Assembly: GCA_902776545.1 (NCBI GenBank)
Contig: CACYQO010000004.1
Location: 179,505-243,504, forward strand
Direction: 5' to 3'
Length of the DNA stretch: 64,000 nucleotides
Source: an uncultured Prevotellaceae bacterium
Lineage (GTDB): Bacteria; Bacteroidota; Bacteroidia; Bacteroidales; Bacteroidaceae
Each line of letters starts with the position of its first letter. Position 1 is the stretch's first letter. The notes beneath the pieces were generated by a model, which saw only the letters and a list, made by a program, of their open reading frames with translations, made no database searches and was not told where the DNA came from. Of this stretch, positions 36,422-45,416 are shown piece after piece. Position numbers and translations under genes: made by a program.

Positions 36422-37228
36422 CAATGAGGCAATCGCATCAGCAGCCTCTTCCCGACAGCGCGAAAAGCTAGGCCAATCGTTGAAGTCTATCAGACAGAAC
36501 GATCCGTCAGCCCTGATAATAGCGTCACCACCATAGACACTGATGCCAACTGCCGCTGCCAAGCGCTGCACCTCATCTTGCAACGCCCCGACCTGAAACA
36601 GATAGTGACAGGCCTTGCCATTGCGATGCTCATCACCGAACTTCGTCTGACCGTCATCCGTGGGATAGTACCATCGGAAGAAGTCTCCCTGCCCCACCCC
36701 GTAGAATTTTACCAAGTCGCCCTGCACGTGGGCACTCATCGTATAATCGGTGATACCCCGTTGACGCATCGCCTGTATGGCCGTCTGAAGTTGTTCCCGG
36801 TCGGACACATAGACCACATCCGCATCCGTCTGTGCCGCAGCATCGCCACGTTTCAACCAGTATCCCTCTGAACCCTCCTGCGGAGGAACCGGTGTGCCAA
36901 GACGCTCCATGATACTGAGCAGACGACTTCTCGTACAGCGTTTAATACCCTCTGGTGAATTGACACAGGTGACACCCAACGACTTGAGCCACATCAGAGT
37001 CTCAGGCCTGCGCGCCATTGTGATGACGAGGTCATAAGACTCAGAACACTCAGAGTACTCGGAATACTCAGAGTACTCAGAAATATCCTCCAATCTCTCC
37101 TCACTGACAAGGCGGACCTCATCACCATGTTCTTGCAGCCTGTGGATGACTGCCTGAAAAATCGCCTTATCCCGCTCCACGGAATTGGGCGAAAACCGCT
37201 CTGCCCTGCTGACTGCCAGTATCCTCAT
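36401..37228 (-). CDS. ATP-grasp-like protein of the inositol-lipid operon
   Basis: A 275-residue protein with an ATP-grasp look: a pre-domain starting MRILAVSRAERFSPNS, a phosphate-binding part around YWLKRGDAAAQTDADVVYV, and the metal site CLIDFNDWPSFSRCREEAA near the C-terminus. ATP-grasp enzymes join an acid to an amine or thiol, or phosphorylate; the substrate here is unknown. Residues about 49-64 are a low-complexity run (SEYSEYSEYSECSES) coded by an ACTCAGAGT tandem repeat (37037-37082). The C-terminal four residues and stop come from the CGTAAAT repeat. Confidence 0.72.
   Translation of the reverse strand: MRILAVSRAERFSPNSVERDKAIFQAVIHRLQEHGDEVRLVSEERLEDISEYSEYSEYSECSESYDLVITMARRPETLMWLKSLGVTCVNSPEGIKRCTRSRLLSIMERLGTPVPPQEGSEGYWLKRGDAAAQTDADVVYVSDREQLQTAIQAMRQRGITDYTMSAHVQGDLVKFYGVGQGDFFRWYYPTDDGQTKFGDEHRNGKACHYLFQVGALQDEVQRLAAAVGISVYGGDAIIRADGSFCLIDFNDWPSFSRCREEAADAIASLVINSKS
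37037..37082 (-). repeat. ACTCAGAGT/ACTCAGAAT tandem repeat inside the ATP-grasp gene
   Basis: About five 9-base units in frame, coding (SEY)n. Nine-base units keep the frame whatever their number. Confidence 0.85.
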
Positions 37229-37259
37229 TCTTCACTCTTCACTTTTCACTCTTCACTTA
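37226..37259 (-). repeat. GTGAAAAGT repeat between nucleotidyltransferase and ATP-grasp genes
   Basis: Three to four units in gene-sense (minus) orientation. They code the last three residues (SEE) and the TGA stop (37246-37248) of the nucleotidyltransferase, and lead to the ATP-grasp ATG at 37228. Confidence 0.85.
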
Positions 37260-37959
37260 AGAATGCCTCTGCTTTTTGAATATCACTGACATGGTCGACA
37301 TCGAGCACCTTGGAGAAGGGCCATGCTTTCAGTTTAAGCCCATCCCGCAGGAGCCCCCTTTGGAAGTTCCGCATACGCTGCTCTCCATTTGCCACACAGT
37401 CATGGAGTGTGGTCAGTGAACGGGGTGTCAGGGCATAGATGCCGCCGCTGACATATCGTGGACAGTCACTCTGATCGAGGAAAGCGGTAATCCACAGGTC
37501 GTCATCGGTGGAGACATAGAGCGGCTTCTCGTCATCAATGTAGTCAGTAACTCCCATCAGACCGTCTGCCTCTCCTGTCTCGAGGAGTCCGGAGAAGGTC
37601 TGCACAAAGGCATCGAACTCTTCCTCACGAAAGATGGTGTCGACGGTTGTCAACACAAAAGGACCGTCGTCAAGCCATCGCCTCAGTTCCCACATACTAT
37701 GCATGGAACTGGGTGTAGACTTCACGACGAGCCTCAACGGCAGTCTGTAAGTCTGCTGTACGGCTTTGAGATGATTCTTCACCTCGGTCATCTGCTCGTT
37801 ACAGATGATAGCCACCTCAGAAGCTCCTTGAGCCTCGAAGATTCGCAGCAGTCTGTCGACCAGCCTCTCACCGTTTACCTCTATCAAAGGCTTCGGTGTC
37901 GTATTGCCTTCTTTTGTCAGCCGCGAGCCTTCGCCCGCGGCTATTACTGCATATTTCAT
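37246..37959 (-). CDS. Nucleotidyltransferase, first gene of the inositol-lipid operon
   Basis: A 237-residue NTP-transferase of the MobA/GlmU type with the glycine-rich start YAVIAAGEGSRLTKEG and TPKPLIEVNGERLVDR, an acidic metal site around FVLTTVDTIF, and YVSGGIYALTP. Such enzymes make NDP-sugars or CDP-alcohols; here it could activate inositol phosphate or a related alcohol. It starts the six-gene operon with its own promoter. Its end is built by a GTGAAAAGT repeat. Confidence 0.82.
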   Translation of the reverse strand: MKYAVIAAGEGSRLTKEGNTTPKPLIEVNGERLVDRLLRIFEAQGASEVAIICNEQMTEVKNHLKAVQQTYRLPLRLVVKSTPSSMHSMWELRRWLDDGPFVLTTVDTIFREEEFDAFVQTFSGLLETGEADGLMGVTDYIDDEKPLYVSTDDDLWITAFLDQSDCPRYVSGGIYALTPRSLTTLHDCVANGEQRMRNFQRGLLRDGLKLKAWPFSKVLDVDHVSDIQKAEAFLSEE

Positions 37960-37993
37960 CCGGTTTCCCTAAGGGTTTGCCTCAATAATTCGG

Positions 37994-38001
37994 CAAAAGT
38001 A
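37994..38001 (-). promoter_or_regulatory. -7 box of the inositol-lipid operon
   Basis: TACTTTTG on the minus strand, 35 bases before the first ATG. The -33 position is weak. Confidence 0.5.
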
Positions 38002-38046
38002 ATCATTTATTATGAGAAACCGAAAGATTTTAATATATTTTATCGA

Positions 38047-38850
38047 TTATTTATTCACTGTCAGCCGATTGATGTCAATATCGCCCGAACCAGACTTGCG
38101 TTGATTGAACTTCTGAACCTCACCTTTCAGGGAGATATCACCCGAGCCACGCAACTCACATTCGACGGCACCACAGCCTTCTTTGAAGTCGGCATTGATA
38201 TCACCAGAGCCTTTCAGAGAGAGGTACGTATCCTTCACGTGCAGCAGTCCTAATGACACATCACCAGAACCGACAAGCGTGGCTGAAGCCTTCATGGCAT
38301 CCAGACTTCCAAGGGAGATGTCGCCAGAACCAATCAGTTCTACCCCACAACGGTCACAGATGATATCCTTCATGTCAATGTCACCTGAACCGCGGAGCAC
38401 GATGTTCATCTTATCAGTATCCACACGACCCTTGGCTTCAAAGTCACCGGAACCGTTCAAACAGATACTGGTCAAATCCGGAGATGTCACATAGACCGTC
38501 AGACTGTTATCGTCGAATGAGATATTGACCAGTTTCATCTTCCCACGGTTACGGATACTCAGCGTCTTACCGTCCACATCAGTCAGGAGATTGTCTACAG
38601 CCTCCTGCGTACCTTTGACACAGACTGAGAAGCTGTCTGCCTGTGTATAACAGACACGGGGACTGCCACTGATCTCGATTTCCTCGAAGCCAGTCAGCTG
38701 TCTGACCTCCGTCACTTTGGGACCATCGGAGAGGATGGTCTGCGTTTTCCATTCACTCAGACAGGAAGAACAAGAAATCATTCCCATGGACATGGCCAGC
38801 ACAACAGTACTTGCCACCATTACTCGCTTTGCATTCATCATTTGTTTCAT
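38047..38850 (-). CDS. DUF2807 (GIN-domain) lipoprotein
   Basis: A 267-residue protein with a signal ending SMGMISCSSC, so probably lipidated. The mature part is a right-handed beta-helix-type DUF2807 domain, with GSGD(I/V/F) recurring about every 20-30 residues (LNGSGDFEAKG, LRGSGDIDMKD, IGSGDISLGS and more). Such proteins are envelope-associated in Bacteroidota; the role is not established. The start at 38850 gives the signal peptide; M20 and M21 are alternatives. It follows the histidine kinase gene in the same direction. Confidence 0.85.
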   Translation of the reverse strand: MKQMMNAKRVMVASTVVLAMSMGMISCSSCLSEWKTQTILSDGPKVTEVRQLTGFEEIEISGSPRVCYTQADSFSVCVKGTQEAVDNLLTDVDGKTLSIRNRGKMKLVNISFDDNSLTVYVTSPDLTSICLNGSGDFEAKGRVDTDKMNIVLRGSGDIDMKDIICDRCGVELIGSGDISLGSLDAMKASATLVGSGDVSLGLLHVKDTYLSLKGSGDINADFKEGCGAVECELRGSGDISLKGEVQKFNQRKSGSGDIDINRLTVNK

Positions 38851-38926
38851 TTTACTTCTTTTTTGATGTCTTTTCTGCCTGTTAGACGAACCTGACAAGA
38901 AAAAAGTTGCAAGGAATACAAAAAAA

Positions 38927-40177
38927 CTATGCTAATGGCAGGTCTACCCAGAAAGTGGAGCCCTTGCCTATCTCTGACTCTACACCCATCTTTCCGTCCA
39001 GACTCTGTACATGAGACTTCACGACAGAGAGTCCGAGTCCTGTGCCTGGGATATACTCGTCGAGCTTGATGAAGCGTTCAAAGATACGCTGCTGATCAGC
39101 CACAGCAATACCCTTACCGGTATCACTCACCCAGATATGCACATGATTATCGTCTACCAGGTCATAGCCGATACGGATACTGCCCTCAATAGTGAACTTC
39201 ACGGCGTTTTGTATCAGATTGTCAACAATCTCGTACAGTTTATCACGGTCACTCTCTATCATCAGCTTGTCCATAGCACACTGGAGCGTAATCGGCACAT
39301 TGGTAGTCGGCTGATAGGTATCAACCATCTGCTGAAGCAACTGGTTTAGGTCGACACTTGCCATCAGCAGACTCTTCGCACCGGCCTCAATCTTTGACAT
39401 GCTCACCAGACCGTCAATGATGTGTAGCAGTTTCTGATTATTGTTCTGGATTTCCGTAATGAGTTGGCTACGTTCCTCCTCGGTCTGTACGACTGGCAAC
39501 AAGTCTGCAAAACCGACAATGGCATTCAACGGAGTACGTATCTCATGACCCATATTGGCCAGGAAGGCGGTCTTCAGACGGTCACTCTCCTCTGCCTTAT
39601 TCCTGGCAGCCACAAGCGAAGCCATCAGTTCTTTGCGCTCGTCGATACGCTGGGAAGTGCCGACGATCTTTGTCGGCTTACCCTCGGAATCACGGTCTAC
39701 GATGGTAGCATAGCTTTCTTCCCAGTAATTGATACCAGAGGCCTTATCCAGTACCTGATACTCCTGATGATAGAAATCAGTCCTTCCCTCACATATATCT
39801 TCGAAGGCCCTGTTCACATGATCCACATCTGCCGGAGCAATAATACTAAGTGTTTGTTTAAAGTTCTCGTTGATGGCCGGCACATAATTATTACGCCCGT
39901 CACGATAGTCTTTCTCAAACAATAATGAATGTGACTCTGCATCATATCGCCAGACAGCGATCTTCATGGCTTTGAGAATGAAGTCGTACTCAACATTTCC
40001 CTTTCTGATTTTGTCTAATTCCTCCAATTCTGCCTTCAAACGCTTCCCCATTCGTCGCTGAACAAATAACGAGACGAACAGGAAAATCAGGAACACAATG
40101 GCGAAGCCCCACTCAAGGGCAATTAACCATGTATTTTCCGTATGAGTATATAATAACAGATTGGTCATAACCATCAT
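38927..40177 (-). CDS. PAS-domain sensor histidine kinase
   Basis: A 416-residue kinase: one membrane helix (about 18-40), a PAS domain (about 65-180), dimerisation helix with His211 in GHEIRTPLNAIVGFADLL, and HATPase domain with the N box (IVDNLIQNAVKFT), G1 (DTGKGI) and GTGLGLSVV. There is no receiver domain, so it needs a separate response regulator; the LuxR regulator at 32731-33372 is the nearest candidate. It has its own -7 box. Confidence 0.92.
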   Translation of the reverse strand: MMVMTNLLLYTHTENTWLIALEWGFAIVFLIFLFVSLFVQRRMGKRLKAELEELDKIRKGNVEYDFILKAMKIAVWRYDAESHSLLFEKDYRDGRNNYVPAINENFKQTLSIIAPADVDHVNRAFEDICEGRTDFYHQEYQVLDKASGINYWEESYATIVDRDSEGKPTKIVGTSQRIDERKELMASLVAARNKAEESDRLKTAFLANMGHEIRTPLNAIVGFADLLPVVQTEEERSQLITEIQNNNQKLLHIIDGLVSMSKIEAGAKSLLMASVDLNQLLQQMVDTYQPTTNVPITLQCAMDKLMIESDRDKLYEIVDNLIQNAVKFTIEGSIRIGYDLVDDNHVHIWVSDTGKGIAVADQQRIFERFIKLDEYIPGTGLGLSVVKSHVQSLDGKMGVESEIGKGSTFWVDLPLA

Positions 40178-40185
40178 ATTGGGTA

Positions 40186-40193
40186 CAAAAGTA
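40186..40193 (-). promoter_or_regulatory. -7 box of the PAS kinase gene
   Basis: TACTTTTG on the minus strand, 9 bases before the first ATG. Confidence 0.5.
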
Positions 40194-40299
40194 CGAAATT
40201 AATTTGAAACACATCATAATTTCATGATGAATTTTAGCAAAATGCCATGATTTTTATTTGATTAACAGTCGAAAACACGATTTTTTGGTCAACTTATAT

Positions 40300-40307
40300 T
40301 AACTTTG
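40300..40307 (+). promoter_or_regulatory. -7 box of the THUMP methyltransferase gene
   Basis: TAACTTTG, 38-56 bases before the possible start codons. No clear -33 box was found. Confidence 0.55.
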
Positions 40308-40362
40308 CAGGCAGAATTCCACACATTGTCCGTGATAAGCGGGCATGCAAGAAACACTATCA

Positions 40363-41868
40363 ATGGAACAGAATTTCGAATTGATCGCCAAAACGTTTAT
40401 GGGACTGGAACCTGTACTGGCGAAAGAGCTGACCCAACTGGGGGCTAATGACGTGAAGATCGGTAGACGAATGGTATCGTTTACAGGTAACAAGGAATTG
40501 ATGTACCGTGCCAACTTCCAGTTGCACACCGCCATCAGAGTCCTGAAACCCATCCGCCATTTCAAGGCACAAAGCGCGGATGATGTTTATGAAGAAATCA
40601 AGAAAATAGACTGGACCACCTATCTGGATGACGACAAGACCTTTGCCGTCGACTCTGTGGTATTCTCCGAGGAGTTCCGACACTCGAAGTTTGTATCCTA
40701 CAAGGTGAAGGATGCCATCGTCGACCAGTTCCGTGAGAAGACGGGCAAACGGCCTAACATCTCCGTAGCGAACCCAGATCTCCGTCTGAACATGCACATC
40801 GCTGAAGACCAATGCACCCTGAGTCTCGATTCCAGCGGTGAGTCATTGCACCGTCGTGGTTATCGTCAGGAGAGCGTCGAGGCGCCTCTCAACGAGGTGC
40901 TCGCTGCCGGCATGATCCTGCTCTCTGGCTGGAAGGGCGACACCGATTTCATCGATCCCATGTGCGGCTCTGGTACCATCCTCATCGAGGCAGCCCTCAT
41001 TGCCAAGAACATGGCTCCGGGATTGTTCCGTAAAGAATATGCCTTTGAGAAATGGCCAGACTTCGATGCCGACCTGTTCGATGAAATCTATAACGACGAG
41101 AGCCAAGAGCGTGAGTTTCAGCATCATATATACGGCTATGACGTCGACATCAAAGCCGTCAACACGGCCATCCTTAACGTGAAGGCCGCAGGTCTGACCA
41201 ACTTCATCACCGTCAAGCAACAGGATTTCAAGGACTTCACCCAACCAGACAATAAGAGCATCATGATTACCAATCCCCCTTATGGTGAGCGTATCTCTAC
41301 GCCCGACCTTCTGGGTACTTATAAGATGATTGGTGAACGGCTGAAACACGAATTCAAAGGCAACGATGCCTGGATCCTCTCCTACCGCGAAGAGTGTTTT
41401 GAGCAGATCGGCCTGAAACCCAGTATCAAGATCCCCCTCTATAACGGCAGCCTGGAATGTGAATTCCGCAGATACCAGATGTTCGACGGCAAACTGAAAG
41501 ATTTCCGTCATGACGGCGGTATCGTGAAGACTGACGAAGAGAAAAAGCAGATGGCTCAGAAACACCGTTTCAAGAAAGAGCGCGAATTCAAACAGCGCCT
41601 CGAAGAGACCGAACAGAATGAGGAAGGCGACATCCGCAGTTTCACCTTCCACCACCACGAGCTGGGAGAACGGAAGATGCGCGATGACCGGAGAGACCGT
41701 GAAGAACGCGACAGCCGGAAAGAGCGAAAGGATCGCAAGGACCGTGATGACCGGAAATTCAGGAGAGACCGTAAGGACCGTTTCGACAGGAGTGACAAGA
41801 ATCCAAGACCTGGCAGAGGAAAAGGATTTGACAAGAAGAACAGGAGGTTCGACGATGATGAAGATTAA
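40363..41868 (+). CDS. THUMP-domain class I rRNA methyltransferase (RlmL/YpsC-like)
   Basis: A 501-residue RNA methyltransferase. It has a THUMP domain (about 5-165; FELIAKTFMGLEPVLAKEL), SAM-binding motif DPMCGSGTILIEAA and catalytic TNPPYGERI. It probably methylates N2 of a guanine in 23S rRNA. The C-terminal about 60 residues are an extreme Arg/Asp/Lys repeat (RDRKDRDDRK, RDRKDRFDRS), a likely RNA-binding tail. ATG 40363 fits the family's start; ATG 40345 would add six residues. Its end overlaps the next gene by 14 bases. Confidence 0.92.
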   Translation: MEQNFELIAKTFMGLEPVLAKELTQLGANDVKIGRRMVSFTGNKELMYRANFQLHTAIRVLKPIRHFKAQSADDVYEEIKKIDWTTYLDDDKTFAVDSVVFSEEFRHSKFVSYKVKDAIVDQFREKTGKRPNISVANPDLRLNMHIAEDQCTLSLDSSGESLHRRGYRQESVEAPLNEVLAAGMILLSGWKGDTDFIDPMCGSGTILIEAALIAKNMAPGLFRKEYAFEKWPDFDADLFDEIYNDESQEREFQHHIYGYDVDIKAVNTAILNVKAAGLTNFITVKQQDFKDFTQPDNKSIMITNPPYGERISTPDLLGTYKMIGERLKHEFKGNDAWILSYREECFEQIGLKPSIKIPLYNGSLECEFRRYQMFDGKLKDFRHDGGIVKTDEEKKQMAQKHRFKKEREFKQRLEETEQNEEGDIRSFTFHHHELGERKMRDDRRDREERDSRKERKDRKDRDDRKFRRDRKDRFDRSDKNPRPGRGKGFDKKNRRFDDDED

Positions 41869-44011
41869 GTCCCTATTTGCTTTCCTGATGATGGCAACCC
41901 TCTCCACCTCCCTGTCTGCACAAGACAAGCCCTTCACCCTCGAAGACCTGAACTTCGGTGGCACGAACTACCACAGCATGCAGCCCAAGAATATGTGGCT
42001 GACATGGTGGGGAGACCAACTGATACAGACCGACGTGGAGGAATGTTATACCATCGATGCCAAAACCGGCAAGAAGGCCACCCTTTTCACACTTGAAGAA
42101 GTCAACGAATGGGCAAAGAGCGATGATGAACGTTATGTACGTCACCTGATGAACGCGACATTCCCCTATCCCGACAAACCCATTGTACAAGTCGGTAACC
42201 GCCATGCTGTCATCCTTGTGGATTTCAAGCAGAAGAAGATTGTCTGGCAGGACAGTATCTCAGGACAGACGGCCAACGACTGGAATGCCGTTTCAAAGGC
42301 TACAGCCTATGTGGAAGACCATCAGCTCTTCGTAGCAGATGCCTATGGACAGAAGCACCAGCTCTCCACCGACGGCTCACGGGAGATTGTCTATGGACAG
42401 TCCGTACACCGTAATGAATTCGGCATCGAAAAAGGCACGTTTTGGAGTCCCGATGGTCTGCGCCTGGCTTTCTATCGCATGGACCAGAGCATGGTGACAG
42501 ACTATCCGCAGGTGGACATTTTCCCCCGCGAGGCCACGTATGAGCCGGACAAATATCCTATGGCCGGGATGACGAGCCATAAGGTGACTGTGGGTGTCTA
42601 TGACTTGCAGACCGACAAGACCGTCTATCTGCAGGCTGGCGATCCTACCGACCGCTATTTCACGAACATCTCCTGGAGCCCTGACAGTAAGACCATTTAT
42701 ATGTTTGAGTTGAACAGAGCCCAGAACGACTGCCGGCTGGTGTCCTACGATGCTGCAACGGGTGAGAAACTTGCAGAGCTATACCGTGAGACCAGCGACA
42801 AATACGTAGAACCCCTTCATCCCATCCAGTTTCTACCCTGGGATAACACTAAATTCATCATGCAGAGTCAGAAAGACGGCTATAACCACCTTTACCTCTA
42901 TGATGCCAATGGCAAGGAACTGAAACAGATCACCAAAGGCGAATGGGTGGTCATGGAGGTGCTGGGTTTCAACAAGAAGCAGAAGGCCGTCATCTTCAAA
43001 GCCAACAAGGAACATCCCCTGCATCACCGTCTTTATAGCGTCAGCATGAAGGGAGAGATCAAACAGCTGGAAATAGTAGATGGTGTTCATAATGCAGAGT
43101 TATCACCATCGGGCAACTTCCTGATCGACAGGTTCTCTACGCCTACGAGGCCACGAGTCATCGACGTGGTGGACATCACCCAGAAGACGCCGCGTCATAC
43201 AAACCTATTGGATGCTGAAGACCCTTGGGCGGGTTACCAGTATCCCATCTTTGAGTGCGGCAGCATCAAGGCTGCTGATGGAGTGACCGACCTCTATTAC
43301 AGAATGGTAAAGCCCGCAGACTTCAATCCTGATAAGAAATATCCGACGGTGATCTACGTCTATGGCGGTCCTCACGCCAACAATGTCCAGGCATCATGGC
43401 ACTGGGCTTCACGTAGTTGGGAAACCTATATGGCCCAGAAAGGCTACATCGTCTTCATCCTCGACAATCGTGGCAGTCAGTACCGAGGCCGCGACTTCGA
43501 GCAGGCCACCTTCCACCAATTAGGACAAATCGAGATGCAGGATCAGATGAAGGGTGTGGAATACTTGCGTACCTTATATTATATAGATATGGACCGCCTA
43601 GGCGTTCACGGCTGGTCGTTCGGTGGCTTTATGACCATCTCGCTGATGACCAACTACCCCGATGTCTTCAAGGTTGGTGTAGCCGGAGGTCCTGTCATCG
43701 ACTGGAAATGGTACGAGGTGATGTATGGTGAACGCTATATGGGAACCCCTGAAACGAATCCCGAAGGCTATGCGAAGACCAGCCTCATCGACAAGGCGAA
43801 GAACCTGAAAGGCAAGCTGCAGATTATCACAGGCTACAACGACAACACCGTCGTGCCTCAGCATTGTCTCTCTTTCCTCGATGCCTGCATCAAAGCCGGT
43901 ACACAACCAGACTTCTTCGCCTATCCTGGTGAGGAGCACAACATGCGTGGTCATGCCAGCGTCCATCTGCATGAACGCATCACCCAATACTTCGAAGATT
44001 ACTTGAAATGA
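41855..44011 (+). CDS. S9-family dipeptidyl peptidase (DPP-IV-like)
   Basis: A 718-residue exported serine peptidase that removes dipeptides, typically after proline. Signal peptide (MMATLSTSLSAQ), an N-terminal beta-propeller domain (about 60-450), then an alpha/beta-hydrolase domain with nucleophile Ser588 in GWSFGGF, Asp in GYNDNTVVPQH and His in GEEHNMRGHASVH. It starts inside the 3' end of the methyltransferase gene (ATG 41855 or 41858), so it may be translationally coupled. Confidence 0.92.
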   Translation: MMKIKSLFAFLMMATLSTSLSAQDKPFTLEDLNFGGTNYHSMQPKNMWLTWWGDQLIQTDVEECYTIDAKTGKKATLFTLEEVNEWAKSDDERYVRHLMNATFPYPDKPIVQVGNRHAVILVDFKQKKIVWQDSISGQTANDWNAVSKATAYVEDHQLFVADAYGQKHQLSTDGSREIVYGQSVHRNEFGIEKGTFWSPDGLRLAFYRMDQSMVTDYPQVDIFPREATYEPDKYPMAGMTSHKVTVGVYDLQTDKTVYLQAGDPTDRYFTNISWSPDSKTIYMFELNRAQNDCRLVSYDAATGEKLAELYRETSDKYVEPLHPIQFLPWDNTKFIMQSQKDGYNHLYLYDANGKELKQITKGEWVVMEVLGFNKKQKAVIFKANKEHPLHHRLYSVSMKGEIKQLEIVDGVHNAELSPSGNFLIDRFSTPTRPRVIDVVDITQKTPRHTNLLDAEDPWAGYQYPIFECGSIKAADGVTDLYYRMVKPADFNPDKKYPTVIYVYGGPHANNVQASWHWASRSWETYMAQKGYIVFILDNRGSQYRGRDFEQATFHQLGQIEMQDQMKGVEYLRTLYYIDMDRLGVHGWSFGGFMTISLMTNYPDVFKVGVAGGPVIDWKWYEVMYGERYMGTPETNPEGYAKTSLIDKAKNLKGKLQIITGYNDNTVVPQHCLSFLDACIKAGTQPDFFAYPGEEHNMRGHASVHLHERITQYFEDYLK

Positions 44012-44019
44012 AATATTTA

Positions 44020-44091
44020 GCAACGGACTACAGGACTAACAAGACTGATTTGCAAAAAGGAAAAAAGTCCTTAAGTCCTGTTGTCCGTTGC
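44020..44091. other. Long inverted repeat between the peptidase gene and purD
   Basis: An 18-bp stem with one mismatch (44020-44037 with 44074-44091) built from GGACTACAGGACT/AGTCCTGTTGTCC words, with a 36-base loop. No T-run follows on the plus strand, so it is not a standard terminator. Confidence 0.7.
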
Positions 44092-44108
44092 AAAAAAAGA
44101 AAAAGAAG

Positions 44109-45377
44109 ATGAAAATATTATTATTAGGCAGCGGCGGACGTGAGCACGCCTTAGCATGGAAAATCGCTCAGAGCAGCAAGTGTGAGAAACTCTTTATCGC
44201 CCCAGGCAATGCCGGAACCAGCAACTGTGGTGAGAACGTGGCCATGAAGGCCGACGACTTCGACGCCATCAAGGATTTCGTGGTTGAGAAGGGCATCAAC
44301 ATGGTGGTTGTCGGACCCGAAGACCCATTGGTGAAGGGCATCTACGACAATCTGAAAACTGATCCCCGCACGAAGGACGTGCCTGTGATCGGTCCCTCCA
44401 AGGCCGGAGCCGTACTTGAAGGCTCCAAGGACTTCGCTAAAGGCTTCATGCAGCGTCATAACATCCCCACAGCCCGTTACCAGACCTTCGACGGCGAACA
44501 CCTGGAGGAAGGACTGAAGTTCCTTGAGACCCTCGAGGCTCCCTACGTATTGAAGGCCGACGGTCTTTGCGCTGGTAAGGGCGTGCTGATTCTCCCCACC
44601 CTCGACGAGGCCAAGGAAGAATTGAAAGAGATGTTGGGCGGCATGTTCGGCAACGCTTCTTCACAGGTGGTCATCGAGGAGTTCCTGAGCGGCATCGAGT
44701 GCTCCGTCTTCGTTCTTACAGACGGTCTGCACTACAAGATTCTGCCTGAGGCCAAGGACTACAAACGTATCGGTGAGCACGATACAGGTCTGAATACCGG
44801 CGGTATGGGCAGCGTCACACCTGTCCCCTTTGCCACAAAGGAGTGGATGCAGAAGGTCGAGGACCGCATCATCCGTCCCACGGTAGAAGGTCTCGCTGCT
44901 GAAGACATCGACTATAAGGGCTTTATCTTCTTCGGACTTATCAACGTCAAGGGTGAGCCGATGGTGATTGAATATAACTGCCGTATGGGTGATCCTGAGA
45001 CGGAGAGCGTCATGCTGCGCCTGAAAAGTGACATCGTGGATCTCTTTGAGGGTGTGGCAGCGGGCGACCTCGACAAGCGCACGATAGAGTTCGATCCCCG
45101 TGCTGCCGTCTGTGTGATGCTCGTCAGCGGTGGTTACCCACAGTCTTACAAGAAAGGCTATCCCATCAGCGGCATCAGCGACGTCGAAGGTTCTATCGTC
45201 TTCCACAGTGGTACGGCCCTGAAAGACGGCGAGGTAGTCACAGCCGGCGGACGAGTCATCGCGGTCTCTTCCTATGGCAAGGATAAGGCTGAGGCTTTGC
45301 AGAAATCCTTCGAGGAGGCTCAGAAGATCCAGTTCACCGACAAATACTTCCGTCGCGACATCGGCGCAGACCTGTAA
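44109..45377 (+). CDS. purD: Phosphoribosylamine-glycine ligase
   Basis: Second step of purine synthesis: joins glycine to phosphoribosylamine with ATP. The 422-residue ATP-grasp enzyme has [15 protein letters not shown] at the start, [41 protein letters not shown] and [15 protein letters not shown]. The ATG at 44109 fits the family's start; the frame upstream is lysine-only. The stop is followed by a GTGAAAAGG repeat leading into the next gene. Confidence 0.97.
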   Translation: MKILLLGSGGREHALAWKIAQSSKCEKLFIAPGNAGTSNCGENVAMKADDFDAIKDFVVEKGINMVVVGPEDPLVKGIYDNLKTDPRTKDVPVIGPSKAGAVLEGSKDFAKGFMQRHNIPTARYQTFDGEHLEEGLKFLETLEAPYVLKADGLCAGKGVLILPTLDEAKEELKEMLGGMFGNASSQVVIEEFLSGIECSVFVLTDGLHYKILPEAKDYKRIGEHDTGLNTGGMGSVTPVPFATKEWMQKVEDRIIRPTVEGLAAEDIDYKGFIFFGLINVKGEPMVIEYNCRMGDPETESVMLRLKSDIVDLFEGVAAGDLDKRTIEFDPRAAVCVMLVSGGYPQSYKKGYPISGISDVEGSIVFHSGTALKDGEVVTAGGRVIAVSSYGKDKAEALQKSFEEAQKIQFTDKYFRRDIGADL

Positions 45378-45416
45378 AAAGGGGGAAAAGGTGAAAAAAT
45401 GAAAAGGTGAAAAGAA
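45377..45416 (+). repeat. GTGAAAAGG repeat that provides a start codon
   Basis: Three units follow the purD stop. The GTG start of the next gene (45407) is one of the units. Confidence 0.8.

Noticed and set aside
40843-41964. 373-residue open frame on the minus strand
   Set aside because: Antisense to the THUMP methyltransferase and the start of the peptidase; no motif, and the Arg/Asp repeat DNA keeps it open artificially.
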